Of a stretch of 43,931 bases of DNA, positions 16,418 through 25,237 are shown piece by piece. A model generated the notes under the pieces. It saw only the letters and a list, made by a program, of their open reading frames with translations, ran no database searches and had not been told where the DNA came from. The translations under genes and the position numbers were made by a program. The first letter of the stretch is position 1. Each line of letters begins with the position of its first letter. This DNA comes from Geodermatophilus chilensis (GTDB lineage: Bacteria; Actinomycetota; Actinomycetes; Mycobacteriales; Geodermatophilaceae), in the NCBI RefSeq assembly GCF_002802985.1, contig NZ_NVPT01000018.1:1-43931 (forward strand). Direction: 5' to 3'.

Positions 16418-17824
16418 TCAGACGCCGGCGGGCACGCGGTCGGCCGGGCGACGGCGGGCGCCGAGGACGGTGCGGGCCAGGCGCATCGGGCCGGTCTCCC
16501 AGGGCCGCAGCGTCTCCACCGCCGACGGCAGCGGCGCCTCGGCCGCCGCAGCAGCACGCTCCGCCGCGCGGGCAGCCGCCGCCCGCTCGGCTGCAGCGGC
16601 CGCCTCGGCGGCCTCCCGCCGGGCGACGATCGCGGCCTTCTGCCGGTCGATCCGCTCCTGCTCGGCCATCACCAGCATCTCCTCGCGGGCTGCGGCCACG
16701 GTCAGCCGCGACTCCTTCTGCAGCTCCTCGATCTCCACGTCGCCGGAGTCCCGCAGCGCCGCGAGCTTGTCGTAGGCCGAGGGCGGGCCGAAGTTCAGCA
16801 GCAGCTTCATCAGCACGGGCAGGATCTCGATGCTCATGAACAGCAGCGACAGCATCACCTGCGCCGCGGCCAGCGTGGCGTTGCGGTCGCCCAGCCGGTC
16901 GAGGGCCTCCAGCCGCGCCAGGATCCCGTCGGCGTCCTCGACCGTCGCGTCGAACGCCGTCTGCAGCCGAACCTGCTCCGCGGTCAGCCGCTCCAGCTCG
17001 GCCCGGTCGGTCTCCAGCGACGCCGACGCCAGCTGCGCAGCCCGCCCCTCCGCCGCCGAGGCGGCCTCCGTCGCGGCGTCGAGCGCCGACCGCGCCGACG
17101 CCACCACAGCCGCCTGCGCGTCGGCCGCCGCCCGCGCCTCGACGTACGCCTGACCCGTGCCGGCCTCCCCGGTGCCGCAGGTGCCGTCCAACTCGCACTG
17201 CGCCTTCGCCTCGAGCTCGCGCTGGGTCGCCAGCGCCGCGTCGTAGGCCTGCTGCGCCGCCGTCGCGTCGCCGTGCACGACCGCCAACTGCGGGTCCGCG
17301 ACACCACCGGAGGCCACGATCGACTCGCTCAGCGCCACCTCCTCGCGCAGCTCCGCCAGCCCGGCGAAGCGGGCGTCGGTCTCCAGCGACTCCCGGTAGG
17401 CGTCGGCCGCCTCGGCCTGCATCGCCTTGACCTCGGTGTCGATCTCGGAGGAGAACACCTGCAGCGTCAGCGGGGTCGCGATCACCGCGCCCAGGATGAG
17501 CGCCAGCCCCACCCGGGGGACGGCGAGCACCAGGTTCCGCTTCAGCGAGGCGTCGTGCGCCATCCCGACCAGCAGCATCCGGTCGAGGTTGACCACGACC
17601 GCGCCCCAGCCCAGGCCGACCAGCAGCGCCAGCGGCCACCACACACCGAGCGCCATCGCGACGGCGAACGCCATCGAGACGACGGCCAGCCCGCCGGTGC
17701 TCAGCAGGACACCGCCCAGCGCCACGAACCGCGGCCGCGCACCGGGCGCAGCCTCCAGCACGTCGGGGCGGGCGCCTCCGAGCACCGCCAGGCCGTCCCC
17801 GAGTCGTCGCTGCCATGCCGTCAT
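16418..17824 (-). CDS. DUF4407 membrane protein with long coiled coil
   Basis: A 468-residue protein. Three membrane segments near residues 34-55, 60-80 and 98-118 (VALGGVLLSTGGLAVVSMAF; WWPLALLVGLGWGAVVV; VPRVGLALILGAVIA) are followed by a long Ala/Glu-rich coiled coil (~130-310) and a fourth membrane segment near 325-345 (VMLSLLFMSIEILPVLMKLL). A second Ala/Glu/Arg helix follows. This is the DUF4407 layout; function is unknown. The loop between the coils has CELDGTCGTG, a possible disulfide if external. A decayed copy of the 3' end is at 311-540. Confidence 0.85.
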   Translation of the reverse strand: MTAWQRRLGDGLAVLGGARPDVLEAAPGARPRFVALGGVLLSTGGLAVVSMAFAVAMALGVWWPLALLVGLGWGAVVVNLDRMLLVGMAHDASLKRNLVLAVPRVGLALILGAVIATPLTLQVFSSEIDTEVKAMQAEAADAYRESLETDARFAGLAELREEVALSESIVASGGVADPQLAVVHGDATAAQQAYDAALATQRELEAKAQCELDGTCGTGEAGTGQAYVEARAAADAQAAVVASARSALDAATEAASAAEGRAAQLASASLETDRAELERLTAEQVRLQTAFDATVEDADGILARLEALDRLGDRNATLAAAQVMLSLLFMSIEILPVLMKLLLNFGPPSAYDKLAALRDSGDVEIEELQKESRLTVAAAREEMLVMAEQERIDRQKAAIVARREAAEAAAAAERAAAARAAERAAAAAEAPLPSAVETLRPWETGPMRLARTVLGARRRPADRVPAGV

Positions 17825-18010
17825 ATCGAGCCACTCCCGCGACGACGGGGGTAGAGATCAGTCCGTCGTCTCCCCCGGCTCATCGGCACTCAACCGGCGC
17901 GTCCGGACGAGCCAGTCACATCCGCCCCAGCCGCGACAGGCGCCGCCCGCCCGAGTTGCTGCGCCGTCCCGCCCGGTGGACGCTCGTCGTCTGCCCACCC
18001 CGGAGCCGTC

Positions 18011-19129
18011 ATGCCCCGCGTCCGCTGCACCGTCGCGGCCCTCGCCGTCGTCCTGGCGACCGCCGCCTGCACGACCGACGGCGATGCGGGCCCCGCCCCA
18101 CGCACCGGACCCGACGGCGGCCCCGCCCTGCTGGGCACCGTCGACCTCGACGCGGCAGTCGGCGGCGACGCCCGGTTGCTCGACCTCGCCGCTCACCCCG
18201 GTGACGACCCGGTGGCGCTGCTCAGCGACGGGGACACGCGCGGCTGGCTGGTCGCGGTCGGCCCCGGGGACGACGGCCCGACGGCGACGACGCTGCTCGA
18301 GCTGCCCGCCGTCGGCGACGACGCCGAGCTCACCGTCCTCGACGACGGCTCGTTCCTCGTCGCCAACACCAGCCCGACCGCCGGGTACCAGCTGCTCACC
18401 GTCCCGCCCGACGGGCAGGCTACCGTCACCGCCCTCGGCCTGCGCCCGGAGCGTGCGGCCACGGCCCTCTCCGCCGACGGGCGCACGCTCTTCGCCGCGC
18501 TCGCCCTCCCCGCCCCGGCCTCGGCCCAGCTGCTCACCGTCGACCTGTCCGCCGGCGTCATCACGATGACCGCACCGGTCGTCCCCGAGGGGACGGTCAC
18601 CGCGCTCTCCGCGCACCCGGACGGCGGCGTCGTCGCGCTGGTCGAGACCGGCGACGGGCGGGCCTTGCTCACCGCGTACGACGCCGACCTGCGGACGGTC
18701 GGCGAGCCGGTCGACCTCGCGCCCGACGCCCCGGTCGGCGCGCCGGCCGACGTGGACGTCACCGCCGACGGCACCGTGGTCGCCACCCTGCACGTCGGTG
18801 ACGGCCGCAGGCTCGGCCGGCTGGTCACCGTGGTGGACGGCGCGGTCGCGACCTCGGCCGAGCTGGACGGTGTCGGCGACTCCGCGCTCGACGTCGTCGT
18901 CTCCCCCGACGGCCGCTCGGCGTGGCTGCCGCAGGCCGACCTCTCCTACCCCGCCGAGCTGGTCACGATCGACCTGGCCAGCGGGGAGCGGGTCGCCACG
19001 GTGTCGCTGTGCGCCGGCGCGGCCGTGCTGGGCGACGTCGCCCCGCTCGACGGGGACGCCGGCCTGGTCGCCACCGGCTCGTGCGTGGACGGCGACGGCC
19101 CGCAGGCCACCGCCTTCCTCGTCGGCTGA
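18011..19129 (+). CDS. Lipoprotein with beta-propeller repeats
   Basis: A 372-residue secreted protein. The start, MPRVRCTVAALAVVLATAAC, is a lipoprotein signal peptide whose lipobox cysteine is Cys20. The body has repeated segments of about 40-50 residues ending in patterns such as LSADGRTLFAA, LSAHPDGGVVALVE and VSPDGRSAWLP, typical of WD40/YncE-like propeller blades. It is expected to be anchored on the outer face of the membrane; the ligand is unknown. A CGGAG stretch precedes the ATG. The 186 bp upstream is the divergent promoter region shared with DUF4407. Confidence 0.8.
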   Translation: MPRVRCTVAALAVVLATAACTTDGDAGPAPRTGPDGGPALLGTVDLDAAVGGDARLLDLAAHPGDDPVALLSDGDTRGWLVAVGPGDDGPTATTLLELPAVGDDAELTVLDDGSFLVANTSPTAGYQLLTVPPDGQATVTALGLRPERAATALSADGRTLFAALALPAPASAQLLTVDLSAGVITMTAPVVPEGTVTALSAHPDGGVVALVETGDGRALLTAYDADLRTVGEPVDLAPDAPVGAPADVDVTADGTVVATLHVGDGRRLGRLVTVVDGAVATSAELDGVGDSALDVVVSPDGRSAWLPQADLSYPAELVTIDLASGERVATVSLCAGAAVLGDVAPLDGDAGLVATGSCVDGDGPQATAFLVG

Positions 19130-19241
19130 GGCCCACCGCCACGTCTCCCCGCGGTGACCATGCGGTTGTTGCCGGCCTGCACGGCATGTCCGCGGGTGTC
19201 GGCGACAACGACCCCGTGATCAACACGGAGGGGGGCGCGGC

Positions 19242-19622
19242 TCAGCCCTTCATCGACCGGACGACCAGCGCGGCCGCGCCGTAGGCCACCGAGCTGGCGA
19301 CCGCCCGCAGCGTGGTCGCCCGGCCGGCCTGCGCAGCCGCCGCGAGCGCGGTCAGCGCATCGATCGCGTTCATGCCGGCCACCACGGCCAGCCCGCGGTC
19401 GACCTCCTCGTCGGTGCGCGCGGTCAGCGCCAGGACGGAGATCGCCAGCGCCCGGCTGCCGAACAGCCGCTGCAGCTGCAGACCCGCCGCGGTGACCGGC
19501 ACGCCGTACGTCCCGGCGACCGCCCTCGGCGCGACGATGCTGGCCAACCCGAAAGCCGCCCCCGTGGCGCCCAGCGCCCTCGCCAGCTGCTGCTTCGACA
19601 TCCCCGCGACCGTCGTCGCCAT
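19242..19622 (-). CDS. Small integral membrane protein (DUF4267-like)
   Basis: A 126-residue protein with about four hydrophobic stretches (ATGAAFGLASIVAPRAVAG; LFGSRALAISVLALTA; LAVVAGMNAIDALTALAAA; AVASSVAYGAAALVV) and little else. The GSRALAISVLAL segment and size resemble DUF4267 proteins. ATG 19622 is preceded by GGGGGTG; an in-frame start at 19646 would add 8 residues. Function is unknown. It diverges from the alpha/beta hydrolase gene at 19727. Confidence 0.65.
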   Translation of the reverse strand: MATTVAGMSKQQLARALGATGAAFGLASIVAPRAVAGTYGVPVTAAGLQLQRLFGSRALAISVLALTARTDEEVDRGLAVVAGMNAIDALTALAAAAQAGRATTLRAVASSVAYGAAALVVRSMKG

Positions 19623-19714
19623 GGCGCACCCCCAATGGACCAGCACGGACGGCTCGGCTCACCGCCTGCCGGGAGTCAACCAGCAACGCCGCCCCTTCGC
19701 AGGACGCCGGTGGC

Positions 19715-19720
19715 TACCGT
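19715..19720 (+). promoter_or_regulatory. -10 box TACCGT of a leaderless hydrolase transcript
   Basis: TACCGT is followed by 6 nt and ATG 19727, matching the leaderless pattern. Confidence 0.55.
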
Positions 19721-19726
19721 CACGCC

Positions 19727-20509
19727 ATGGTTGCCGACCCCGGTGTGGGTCCACACCCGCCGCCCGACGTCGAGCTCGCCCACCGCCCCACCACCTGGGG
19801 CGTGATGCGCAGCCGCACGGTCGGCACGCCGCACGACGGCGTCCCGGAGGTGGTCGTCGTCCCCGGCCTGGCCGTGGCCGACTACCTGCAGCCGGCGCTG
19901 TACGAGCTCGCCGCCTGGACCCGCGCCCACCTGGTCGAGCTGCCCGGCTTCTCCGGCAGCGGGGAGCCGCCGCACCCGCTGGACGTCGCGCAGTTCACCG
20001 ACGCCGTCGTGCAGTGGCTCGACGCCAGCGGGCTCGACCGGGTGGTGCTCGCCGGGCACTCCAGCGGCACGCAGGTGGCCGCGCGGGTCGCGGTGCGCCG
20101 TCCGGACACCGTGCGGGCGCTGGTCCTGGCCAGCCCGACCATCGACCCGCGCTACCGCAGCCTGCGCCGGGTGCTGCTGGCCTGGCGCCGCAACCACGCG
20201 CTGGAGCCGCCGAGCCTCGACGCGGAGCACACCTCCGAGCGACAGCGGGCCGGGTTGCGCCGGGTCCGGCACGCGCTCTCGGCGCACCTCGCCGACGCGC
20301 TGGAGGACGTCGTCCCGCAGGTGCAGGTACCGATACTCGTGCTGCGCGGGGACCAGGACCGCCTCTGCACGGAGGAGTGGGCGCGGGAGCTCGCCGAGCT
20401 GGCACCCGACGGGCGGTTCCGTGCCGTGCCCGGCGCGCACAGCTTCGTCTGGACGGCGCCGGCCGCCTGGTCCGGACCGATCGAGGACCTCGCGCGCCGA
20501 CCGGCGTGA
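19727..20509 (+). CDS. Alpha/beta-fold hydrolase
   Basis: A 260-residue serine hydrolase. The oxyanion region VVVVPGLAVADY (~45) is followed by the nucleophile elbow VVLAGHSSGTQVA (Ser of GHSSG ~109), the acid in LVLRGDQDRLC (~208) and the histidine in VPGAHSFVW (~231). These place it with esterases and C-C hydrolases of the alpha/beta fold. The substrate cannot be told from sequence. It is followed 30 bp later by the kinase pseudogene, which has its own promoter box. Confidence 0.85.
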   Translation: MVADPGVGPHPPPDVELAHRPTTWGVMRSRTVGTPHDGVPEVVVVPGLAVADYLQPALYELAAWTRAHLVELPGFSGSGEPPHPLDVAQFTDAVVQWLDASGLDRVVLAGHSSGTQVAARVAVRRPDTVRALVLASPTIDPRYRSLRRVLLAWRRNHALEPPSLDAEHTSERQRAGLRRVRHALSAHLADALEDVVPQVQVPILVLRGDQDRLCTEEWARELAELAPDGRFRAVPGAHSFVWTAPAAWSGPIEDLARRPA

Positions 20510-20527
20510 CCCGGCTGCGGGCGGCGC

Positions 20528-20533
20528 TACCGT
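20528..20533 (+). promoter_or_regulatory. -10 box TACCGT of the second kinase gene
   Basis: TACCGT lies 6 nt before GTG 20540, the same distance as in the intact paralogue at 4378. Confidence 0.5.
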
Positions 20534-20539
20534 CCGACG

Positions 20540-21887
20540 GTGGACCAGCCCGAGGACGGCCGACCGACCCGCGGCCGCCTCGCGCGCGTGGCCCGGCTCG
20601 CCGCGCTGCCGGCCGCCCACGCGGGCCGCACCGCCGTCGGCATCGGGAAGCGGATCGGCGGCCGCCCCGCCGAACTGGTCGCCGCACAGGTGCAGCAGCG
20701 CACCGCCGAGCAGCTGTTCGCCACGCTCGGGCAGCTCAAGGGCGGCGCGATGAAGCTGGGCCAGGCCATGTCCGCGATGGAGGCCGCGCTGCCCGAGCAG
20801 CTGGTCGGCCCCTACCGGGAGGCGCTCATCCGGCTGCAGGAGGCCGCCCCCGCCATGCCGGTGTCGATGGTCCACCAGCAGCTCGACACGGCCCTCGGAA
20901 GGAGCTGGCGGCAGCTGTTCCGCGACTTCGACGACCGGCCGGTCGCCGCGGCCAGCGTGGGGCAGGAGCACCGTGCCGCCTGGTCCGACGGCACCCCGGT
21001 GGCGGTGAAGGTCCAGTACCCGGGCGCCGGTGAGGCCCTCGTCGCCGACCTGGGGGTGCTGGAGAAGCTGGCGCCGGTCATCTCCGCGGCCGCGCCCGGC
21101 CTCGACGCGCGGCAGCTGCTCGCCGAACTGCGTGCGCGGCTCGTCGAGGAGGTCGACTACGTCCAGGAGGCCGACGCCCAGACCGCGTTCGCCGACGCCT
21201 ACCGCGTTCGCCGACGCCTACCGCGACGACCCCGCCATCGTCGTCCCCGACGTGCTGGCCGCCGAGGACCGCGTGCTGGTCACCCGATGGGTCGACGGGA
21301 CGCCGCTCTCCCGCGTCATCGCCGACGGCACCCGGGACGACCGGGACCACGCCGGCGCCCTGCTGCTGCGCCTGCTGGCCTCCGCTCCGGTGCGCGCCCG
21401 CCGGCTGCACGGCGACCCGCACCCCGGCAACTTCCGGCTGCTGCCCGACGGCCGGCTCGCCGTCCTCGACTTCGGCGCCACCGAGGACATGCCGCACGGC
21501 TGGCCGGCCCGGCTCGGCCCGCTGCTCGCCGCCGGGCGGGACGGCGACGCAACGGCCCTGCACCGCATCGCCGCCTCCGCGGACCTGCTGCGGCCGGACC
21601 ACGTGACCGCACCTGCCCTGCTGGCGCTGCTCGACCCCTACCTCGAGCCGCTGCGCAGCCCGACGTACCGGTTCACGCGGGCCTGGCTGCAGGACCAGAC
21701 CCGACGGGCCTCCGACCCCTTCAGCGCCGCCTCCCGCACCCAGCGCCGGCTGACCATCCCGCCGCGCCACCTGCTGCTGCAACGCGTGGCCAGCGGGCTG
21801 GTCGGTGTCCTCTGCTCGCTCGACGCCACCGTCGCCGTCGACACCGAGGTCCGGCACTGGCTGCCCGGCTACGCATCGGCGGGGTGA
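20540..21887 (+). pseudogene. UbiB/ABC1-family kinase, frameshifted by a 19-bp duplication
   Basis: A close paralogue of the kinase at 4378-5721. The first frame runs from GTG 20540 through LKGGAMKLGQAMS, AAASVGQEHRA and VAVKVQYPG to ADAQTAFADAY, where a perfect 19-bp tandem duplication (21184-21221) shifts the frame by one. The rest of the kinase, including HGDPHPGNF and LDFGATE, continues in the new frame to TGA 21885-21887. Without one duplicate unit a full-length protein like its paralogue would result. No other lesion is visible, so the break is recent. The protein made now would lack the catalytic loop. Confidence 0.88.
21184..21221 (+). repeat. Perfect 19-bp tandem duplication inside the kinase gene
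   Basis: The unit CGCGTTCGCCGACGCCTAC occurs twice in direct succession (21184-21202, 21203-21221). The paralogue at about 5020-5038 has one unit. Because 19 is not a multiple of 3 it causes the frameshift. Confidence 0.95.
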
Positions 21888-22078
21888 GGTGCAGCCGTGG
21901 CGTCTCCCTGCGAAGGCAGACCGCCCGGCGCCCGGGGAGTCACCGGCGCGTCGGCGCGTGTCGCAACGGCAACTCTCGACGAACGGAACGTTGATGTCTC
22001 GGTGTTGTCGGTACGTGCCCGACCCGTTCCGGATGGGTGATGGTGGTCCCCCCACCGCCGTCCTCCCCGGGAGAGCCC

Positions 22079-22486
22079 ATGCGCCGCACCACCGCCGCCG
22101 CCGGTGTCCTCGTCACCGCCGTCCTCAGCCTCGGCGTCACCGGCACCGCGAGCGCCGCCACCGACCGTGACTGTCCCGACTTCGCCAGCCAGGCCGCCGC
22201 GCAGGCCGCCTTCGACGCCGTCCCGGGCGACCCCGAGCGCCTGGACGCCGACGACGACGGCATCGCCTGCGAGGACCAGCAGTACGCGCCGGCCTCGTCG
22301 ACCAGCGGGCAGACCGGCACCGGCAGCTCGCAGGTCTCCACCCGGCCGGCCGGCGCCGTCGCCGCCGGTGACGGCAGCGCGAGCGAGGACGGCAGTACCC
22401 TGCCCTACGTCCTCGGCGGTGCGGCCCTGGCCGCCGCCGGTGGCGCGGCCGTCGCGGCCCGGCGCAGCTTCCGCGCCTCCGCCTGA
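22079..22486 (+). CDS. Excalibur calcium-binding surface protein
   Basis: A 135-residue secreted protein. A Sec signal peptide (to about TASAA, residue 27) is followed by an excalibur domain, RDCPDF...AAFDAVPGDPERLD and then the calcium-loop motif DADDDGIACE (57-65). A Ser/Thr/Gly-rich linker follows, then LPYVLGG, a hydrophobic stretch and an Arg-containing tail (AARRSFRASA). The tail has the layout of a cell-wall sorting signal, though without LPxTG. A class F sortase gene starts 11 bp downstream. ATG 22079 is preceded by GGGAGAG. The 190 bp before it has no gene. Confidence 0.82.
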   Translation: MRRTTAAAGVLVTAVLSLGVTGTASAATDRDCPDFASQAAAQAAFDAVPGDPERLDADDDGIACEDQQYAPASSTSGQTGTGSSQVSTRPAGAVAAGDGSASEDGSTLPYVLGGAALAAAGGAAVAARRSFRASA

Positions 22487-22497
22487 CCCGGCGGGCC

Positions 22498-23361
22498 GTG
22501 CCGCAGCGTCCGCCTCCTGCCCGCCCCGGTCCGTCCGCGACCGGGGCGGGCGGAGCCGCGCCCGGCACCGGCACGCTCGCCGTCCGGCTGCGCGACGACC
22601 CCGACGGCGACGTCCGGATCGTCGGCGCCTACCCGCCGCCGCTGGTCCCGGCGGACGTCGGTGCGCTGCTCGCCCGGCCACCCCGGGTCACCCGCTACGG
22701 CCGGCACCGGCGGCGCGGACCGCGCGCCGCCCGTGCCTGGTCCGCCGCCTCCGTCGTCCTCGCCGTGACCGGCGCCGGCCTCCTCGTGCTCGGCCCCACC
22801 CCCGCCGAGGCGCCCGTGCACCGCGTCGTCGCCGCGCCCGCCGAGCTGCCGCCGGAGCAGCCCGCCCGGGCGGCCTCCGCGGCCGTCGCGCCGGTCGCCG
22901 TCGTCCGCCAGTTGCCCGCGAGCCCGCCCACCGCGGTCCGCATCCCGGCCCTGGGGGTCAGCTCCGACGTCATGGAGCTGGGGCTGCGGCGGGACGGCGC
23001 CATGGAGGTCCCGCCGGGCGCGTACCCGGTGGGCTGGTACGACCGCAGCCCCACCCCCGGCCAGCTCGGGCCCGCCGTCCTGGCCGGGCACGTCGACTGG
23101 GCCGGCGAGCCCGGTGCCTTCGCCGGGCTGGACGAGCTGCTGCCCGGCGACACCGTCGAGGTCGACCGCGCCGACGGCAGCACCGCCGTCTTCCGCGTCG
23201 ACCGGGTCGAGGAGCACGCCAAGGACGCCTTCCCCAGCGACGCCGTCTACGGCGACCTCGACCACGCCGGCCTGCGGCTGATCACCTGCGGCGGCACCTT
23301 CGACGAGGACACCGGCGACTACGCGGACAACGTCATCGTCTTCGCGCACCTCACAGGCTGA
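22498..23361 (+). CDS. Class F sortase
   Basis: A 287-residue membrane-anchored transpeptidase. A basic cytoplasmic N-terminus precedes a membrane segment (~84-100, ASVVLAVTGAGLLVLG). The sortase barrel follows, with PTAVRIPALGV, GHVDW (catalytic His198) and LITCGGTFD (catalytic Cys264). The position before DNVIVFA, where class F members often have Arg (YRDN), is Ala276 here. Sortases join surface proteins to the cell wall or to each other; the excalibur protein 11 bp upstream is the obvious candidate substrate. The start is GTG 22498. Confidence 0.88.
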   Translation: MPQRPPPARPGPSATGAGGAAPGTGTLAVRLRDDPDGDVRIVGAYPPPLVPADVGALLARPPRVTRYGRHRRRGPRAARAWSAASVVLAVTGAGLLVLGPTPAEAPVHRVVAAPAELPPEQPARAASAAVAPVAVVRQLPASPPTAVRIPALGVSSDVMELGLRRDGAMEVPPGAYPVGWYDRSPTPGQLGPAVLAGHVDWAGEPGAFAGLDELLPGDTVEVDRADGSTAVFRVDRVEEHAKDAFPSDAVYGDLDHAGLRLITCGGTFDEDTGDYADNVIVFAHLTG

Positions 23362-23429
23362 GGTCCGCGGTCCTCACCCTCCGCCGACTTACCATGACGG
23401 TCCGCGTCCCCCAGGGAGAACACCGCCCC

Positions 23430-24524
23430 ATGCCGCACGCCCCGTCGGATCGCTGGCCCACCCGTCGCCGTCGTGGCCGCGGCACCACGACCGCCGACCG
23501 GCCCGCGGACGACTGGTCCGGGTACGGCAACGACTCGGCTCCGGTCCCTCCGCCGCGCTCGCCGTGGGACGACGTCGCCGACCGCTACGGCCCCCCGCCG
23601 AAGGAGCACCCCGGACGCCGGTCACGCCGCTCCGACCGCCGCGACCCCGACGAGCGGCGTCCCCGTGGTGGGCGGTGGGACCGCGACGACCGACCCGACC
23701 GGCCCCGGTCCCGCTCGCGCCGGCAGCTCGCCGGGCGGGTGGCGAAGGTGGTCGCGGTCGGCTTCGTCCTGCAGTTGCTGGTGATGGTGTCGCTGCGCTG
23801 GGTCGACCCGCCGACGACGGCGTTCATGGCGGCCAACCCGAACGGCGCGATCCAGCAGTCGGTGCCGGTCGAGCACGTGTCGCGCAACTTCCTGGCCGCG
23901 GTCATCGCGCACGAGGACGCCAAGCTGCCCTACCGCGCCGGCGCCTTCACCTGGGCGGAGATGCTGGGCCGCGCGCAGGCGCACCTCTCCGGCGAGGAGG
24001 ACCCGTCAGGCTCGACCATCCCCCAGCAGGTCGCCAAGAACCTCTTCCTCAACCAGGAGATGAGCGCCTGGCGCAAGGCGGTCGAGGCCGGGCTGTCCGC
24101 GGAGCTGGCCCTGGCGGTCGACGACCGGCGGATGCTCGAGCTCTACGTCAACTACGCCCAGTTCGGGCCGTCGCTGTACGGCGTCTGCGCGGCGAGCTGG
24201 TACTACTTCGACCGCCCGCCGCAGGACCTCCCGGTCGGGCAGGCCGTGCAGATCGTCGGGCTGCTGCCCTCCCCCGGGCACGTGCAGCGGGCGCCCGGCG
24301 GCGGCCTGGACTTCGACGTCGCCGACGGTCAGGGCTGGCTCTCCCGCTCGCACGTCATCAACGCGCAGAACCGGGTGCCGCGGCACATCGAGCGCCTCGG
24401 GTTCCAGCCGGTCGAGGACGCCGGGATCACCGGCCTGGCCAGCGACCAGCCGGCCTCGGACGACGACTGCTCGACCCGACCGCAGGCGGTCGCCGACCTG
24501 ATCGCCGCGGAGGGCACGGCCTGA
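23430..24524 (+). CDS. mtgA: Monofunctional peptidoglycan glycosyltransferase (GT51)
   Basis: A 364-residue protein. A long Arg/Pro-rich cytoplasmic tail (~1-100) is followed by one membrane segment (VAKVVAVGFVLQLLVMVSLRW) and a GT51 domain. Motifs: VIAHEDAKLPYRAGAF (catalytic Glu of the EDxxF box, with Leu for Phe), STIPQQVAKNLFLNQ, AWRKAVEAGLSAELAL and MLELYVNYAQFG. It should polymerise lipid II on the outer face of the membrane; no transpeptidase domain is present. ATG 23430 is preferred because of the AGGGAGAA site; ATG 23394 in frame coincides with a promoter-like TTACCAT. The 3' end is duplicated in the following repeat. Confidence 0.85.
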   Translation: MPHAPSDRWPTRRRRGRGTTTADRPADDWSGYGNDSAPVPPPRSPWDDVADRYGPPPKEHPGRRSRRSDRRDPDERRPRGGRWDRDDRPDRPRSRSRRQLAGRVAKVVAVGFVLQLLVMVSLRWVDPPTTAFMAANPNGAIQQSVPVEHVSRNFLAAVIAHEDAKLPYRAGAFTWAEMLGRAQAHLSGEEDPSGSTIPQQVAKNLFLNQEMSAWRKAVEAGLSAELALAVDDRRMLELYVNYAQFGPSLYGVCAASWYYFDRPPQDLPVGQAVQIVGLLPSPGHVQRAPGGGLDFDVADGQGWLSRSHVINAQNRVPRHIERLGFQPVEDAGITGLASDQPASDDDCSTRPQAVADLIAAEGTA

Positions 24525-24836
24525 CGCAGCCTCAGCCCCTGCCCACAGTGCGGGGCACCGGCTGACCTCGACGCCTGCTCCCACCCGGAAGCAGGGGTCG
24601 AGGTCCGCGGAGGAGACGTCGGCCGGCCGGCCTCGGACGACGACTGCTCCACCCGGCCACGGGCGGTCGCCGACCTGATCGCCGCGGAGGGCACGGCCTG
24701 ACGCAGCCTCCGCCCCTGCCCACAGTGCGGGGCACCGGCTGACCTCGAAGCACGACACCTCCCCGCGCGACCTCGCCCCCTGCTCCCACCTGGCAGCAGG
24801 GGGTCGAGGTCCGCGGAGGGGACGTCGGGCGGCCGG
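24451..24836 (+). repeat. Imperfect tandem duplication carrying the 3' end of mtgA and its terminator
   Basis: Copy 1 (24451-24628) contains the last 24 codons of mtgA, its stop, a terminator hairpin and a CTGCTCCCACC...GCAGGGGTCGAGGTCCGCGG block. Copy 2 (24629-24836) repeats all of it at about 90% identity with one insertion of about 30 bp. Copy 2 therefore carries a dead C-terminal piece (CSTRPRAVADLIAAEGTA) followed by a second hairpin. This fills the whole gap of more than 300 bp between mtgA and the next gene. Confidence 0.9.
24533..24564 (+). terminator. Hairpin terminator after mtgA (repeated at 24710-24741)
   Basis: CAGCC-CC-TGCCC pairs with GGGCA-CC-GGCTG around an 8-nt loop, 8 bp after the stop. 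A second copy at 24710-24741 comes from the tandem duplication and has lost the outer pairing by one base change. The core TGCCCACnnTGCGGGGCA is shared with the hairpins at 35291-35445. Confidence 0.65.
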
Positions 24837-24839
24837 GGG

Positions 24840-25109
24840 TCAGCCCGCGTCGTCGTCCGAGTCGCCGGGGGTGTCGCTGCCGGTCGGGTCGTCGGTGTCG
24901 TCGTCATCGTCGATGCCGCCCGTGCCGGGGTCGACGCCGTCGGGGTCCTCCTCGCCGCCGTCCACCGGATCCGGGTCGCTCGAGCTGTCGGCCTCCTCGC
25001 TCGGCACCGCGTCGCCGGCCGGGTCACCCGCCGCGCTGCCCGAGCAGCCGGTCACCCCCAGGCTCACCGCCAGCACGGTCCCGGTCAGCCACCGTCGTGT
25101 CCTGCGCAT
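24840..25109 (-). CDS. Small, extremely acidic lipoprotein
   Basis: An 89-residue protein. A lipoprotein signal peptide, MRRTRRWLTGTVLAVSLGVTGC, puts the lipidated Cys at 22. Nearly all the rest is Asp, Glu, Gly, Pro, Ser and Thr with runs such as DDDDDTDD. It is probably an unstructured, calcium- or wall-associated surface protein; no family is recognised. A good site (GAGGGAGGAG) precedes ATG 25109. It shares a divergent promoter region with the gene at 25238. Confidence 0.75.
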   Translation of the reverse strand: MRRTRRWLTGTVLAVSLGVTGCSGSAAGDPAGDAVPSEEADSSSDPDPVDGGEEDPDGVDPGTGGIDDDDDTDDPTGSDTPGDSDDDAG

Positions 25110-25237
25110 GCCGCTCCTCCCTCGTCGGACTCCCGTCGGGGCTGCCCACGAGGCCGGCCGCCATGCCGGGACGACGACACCGACACGAGGTCGTCATCTA
25201 CCGTCTGCCGACGCGATCCGAGACCGCGGGGGCACGC

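Noticed and set aside
21184-21221. Programmed +1 frameshift in the second kinase gene
   Set aside because: No slippery site or downstream structure is needed to explain it: the frame change equals one extra 19-bp unit absent from the paralogue.
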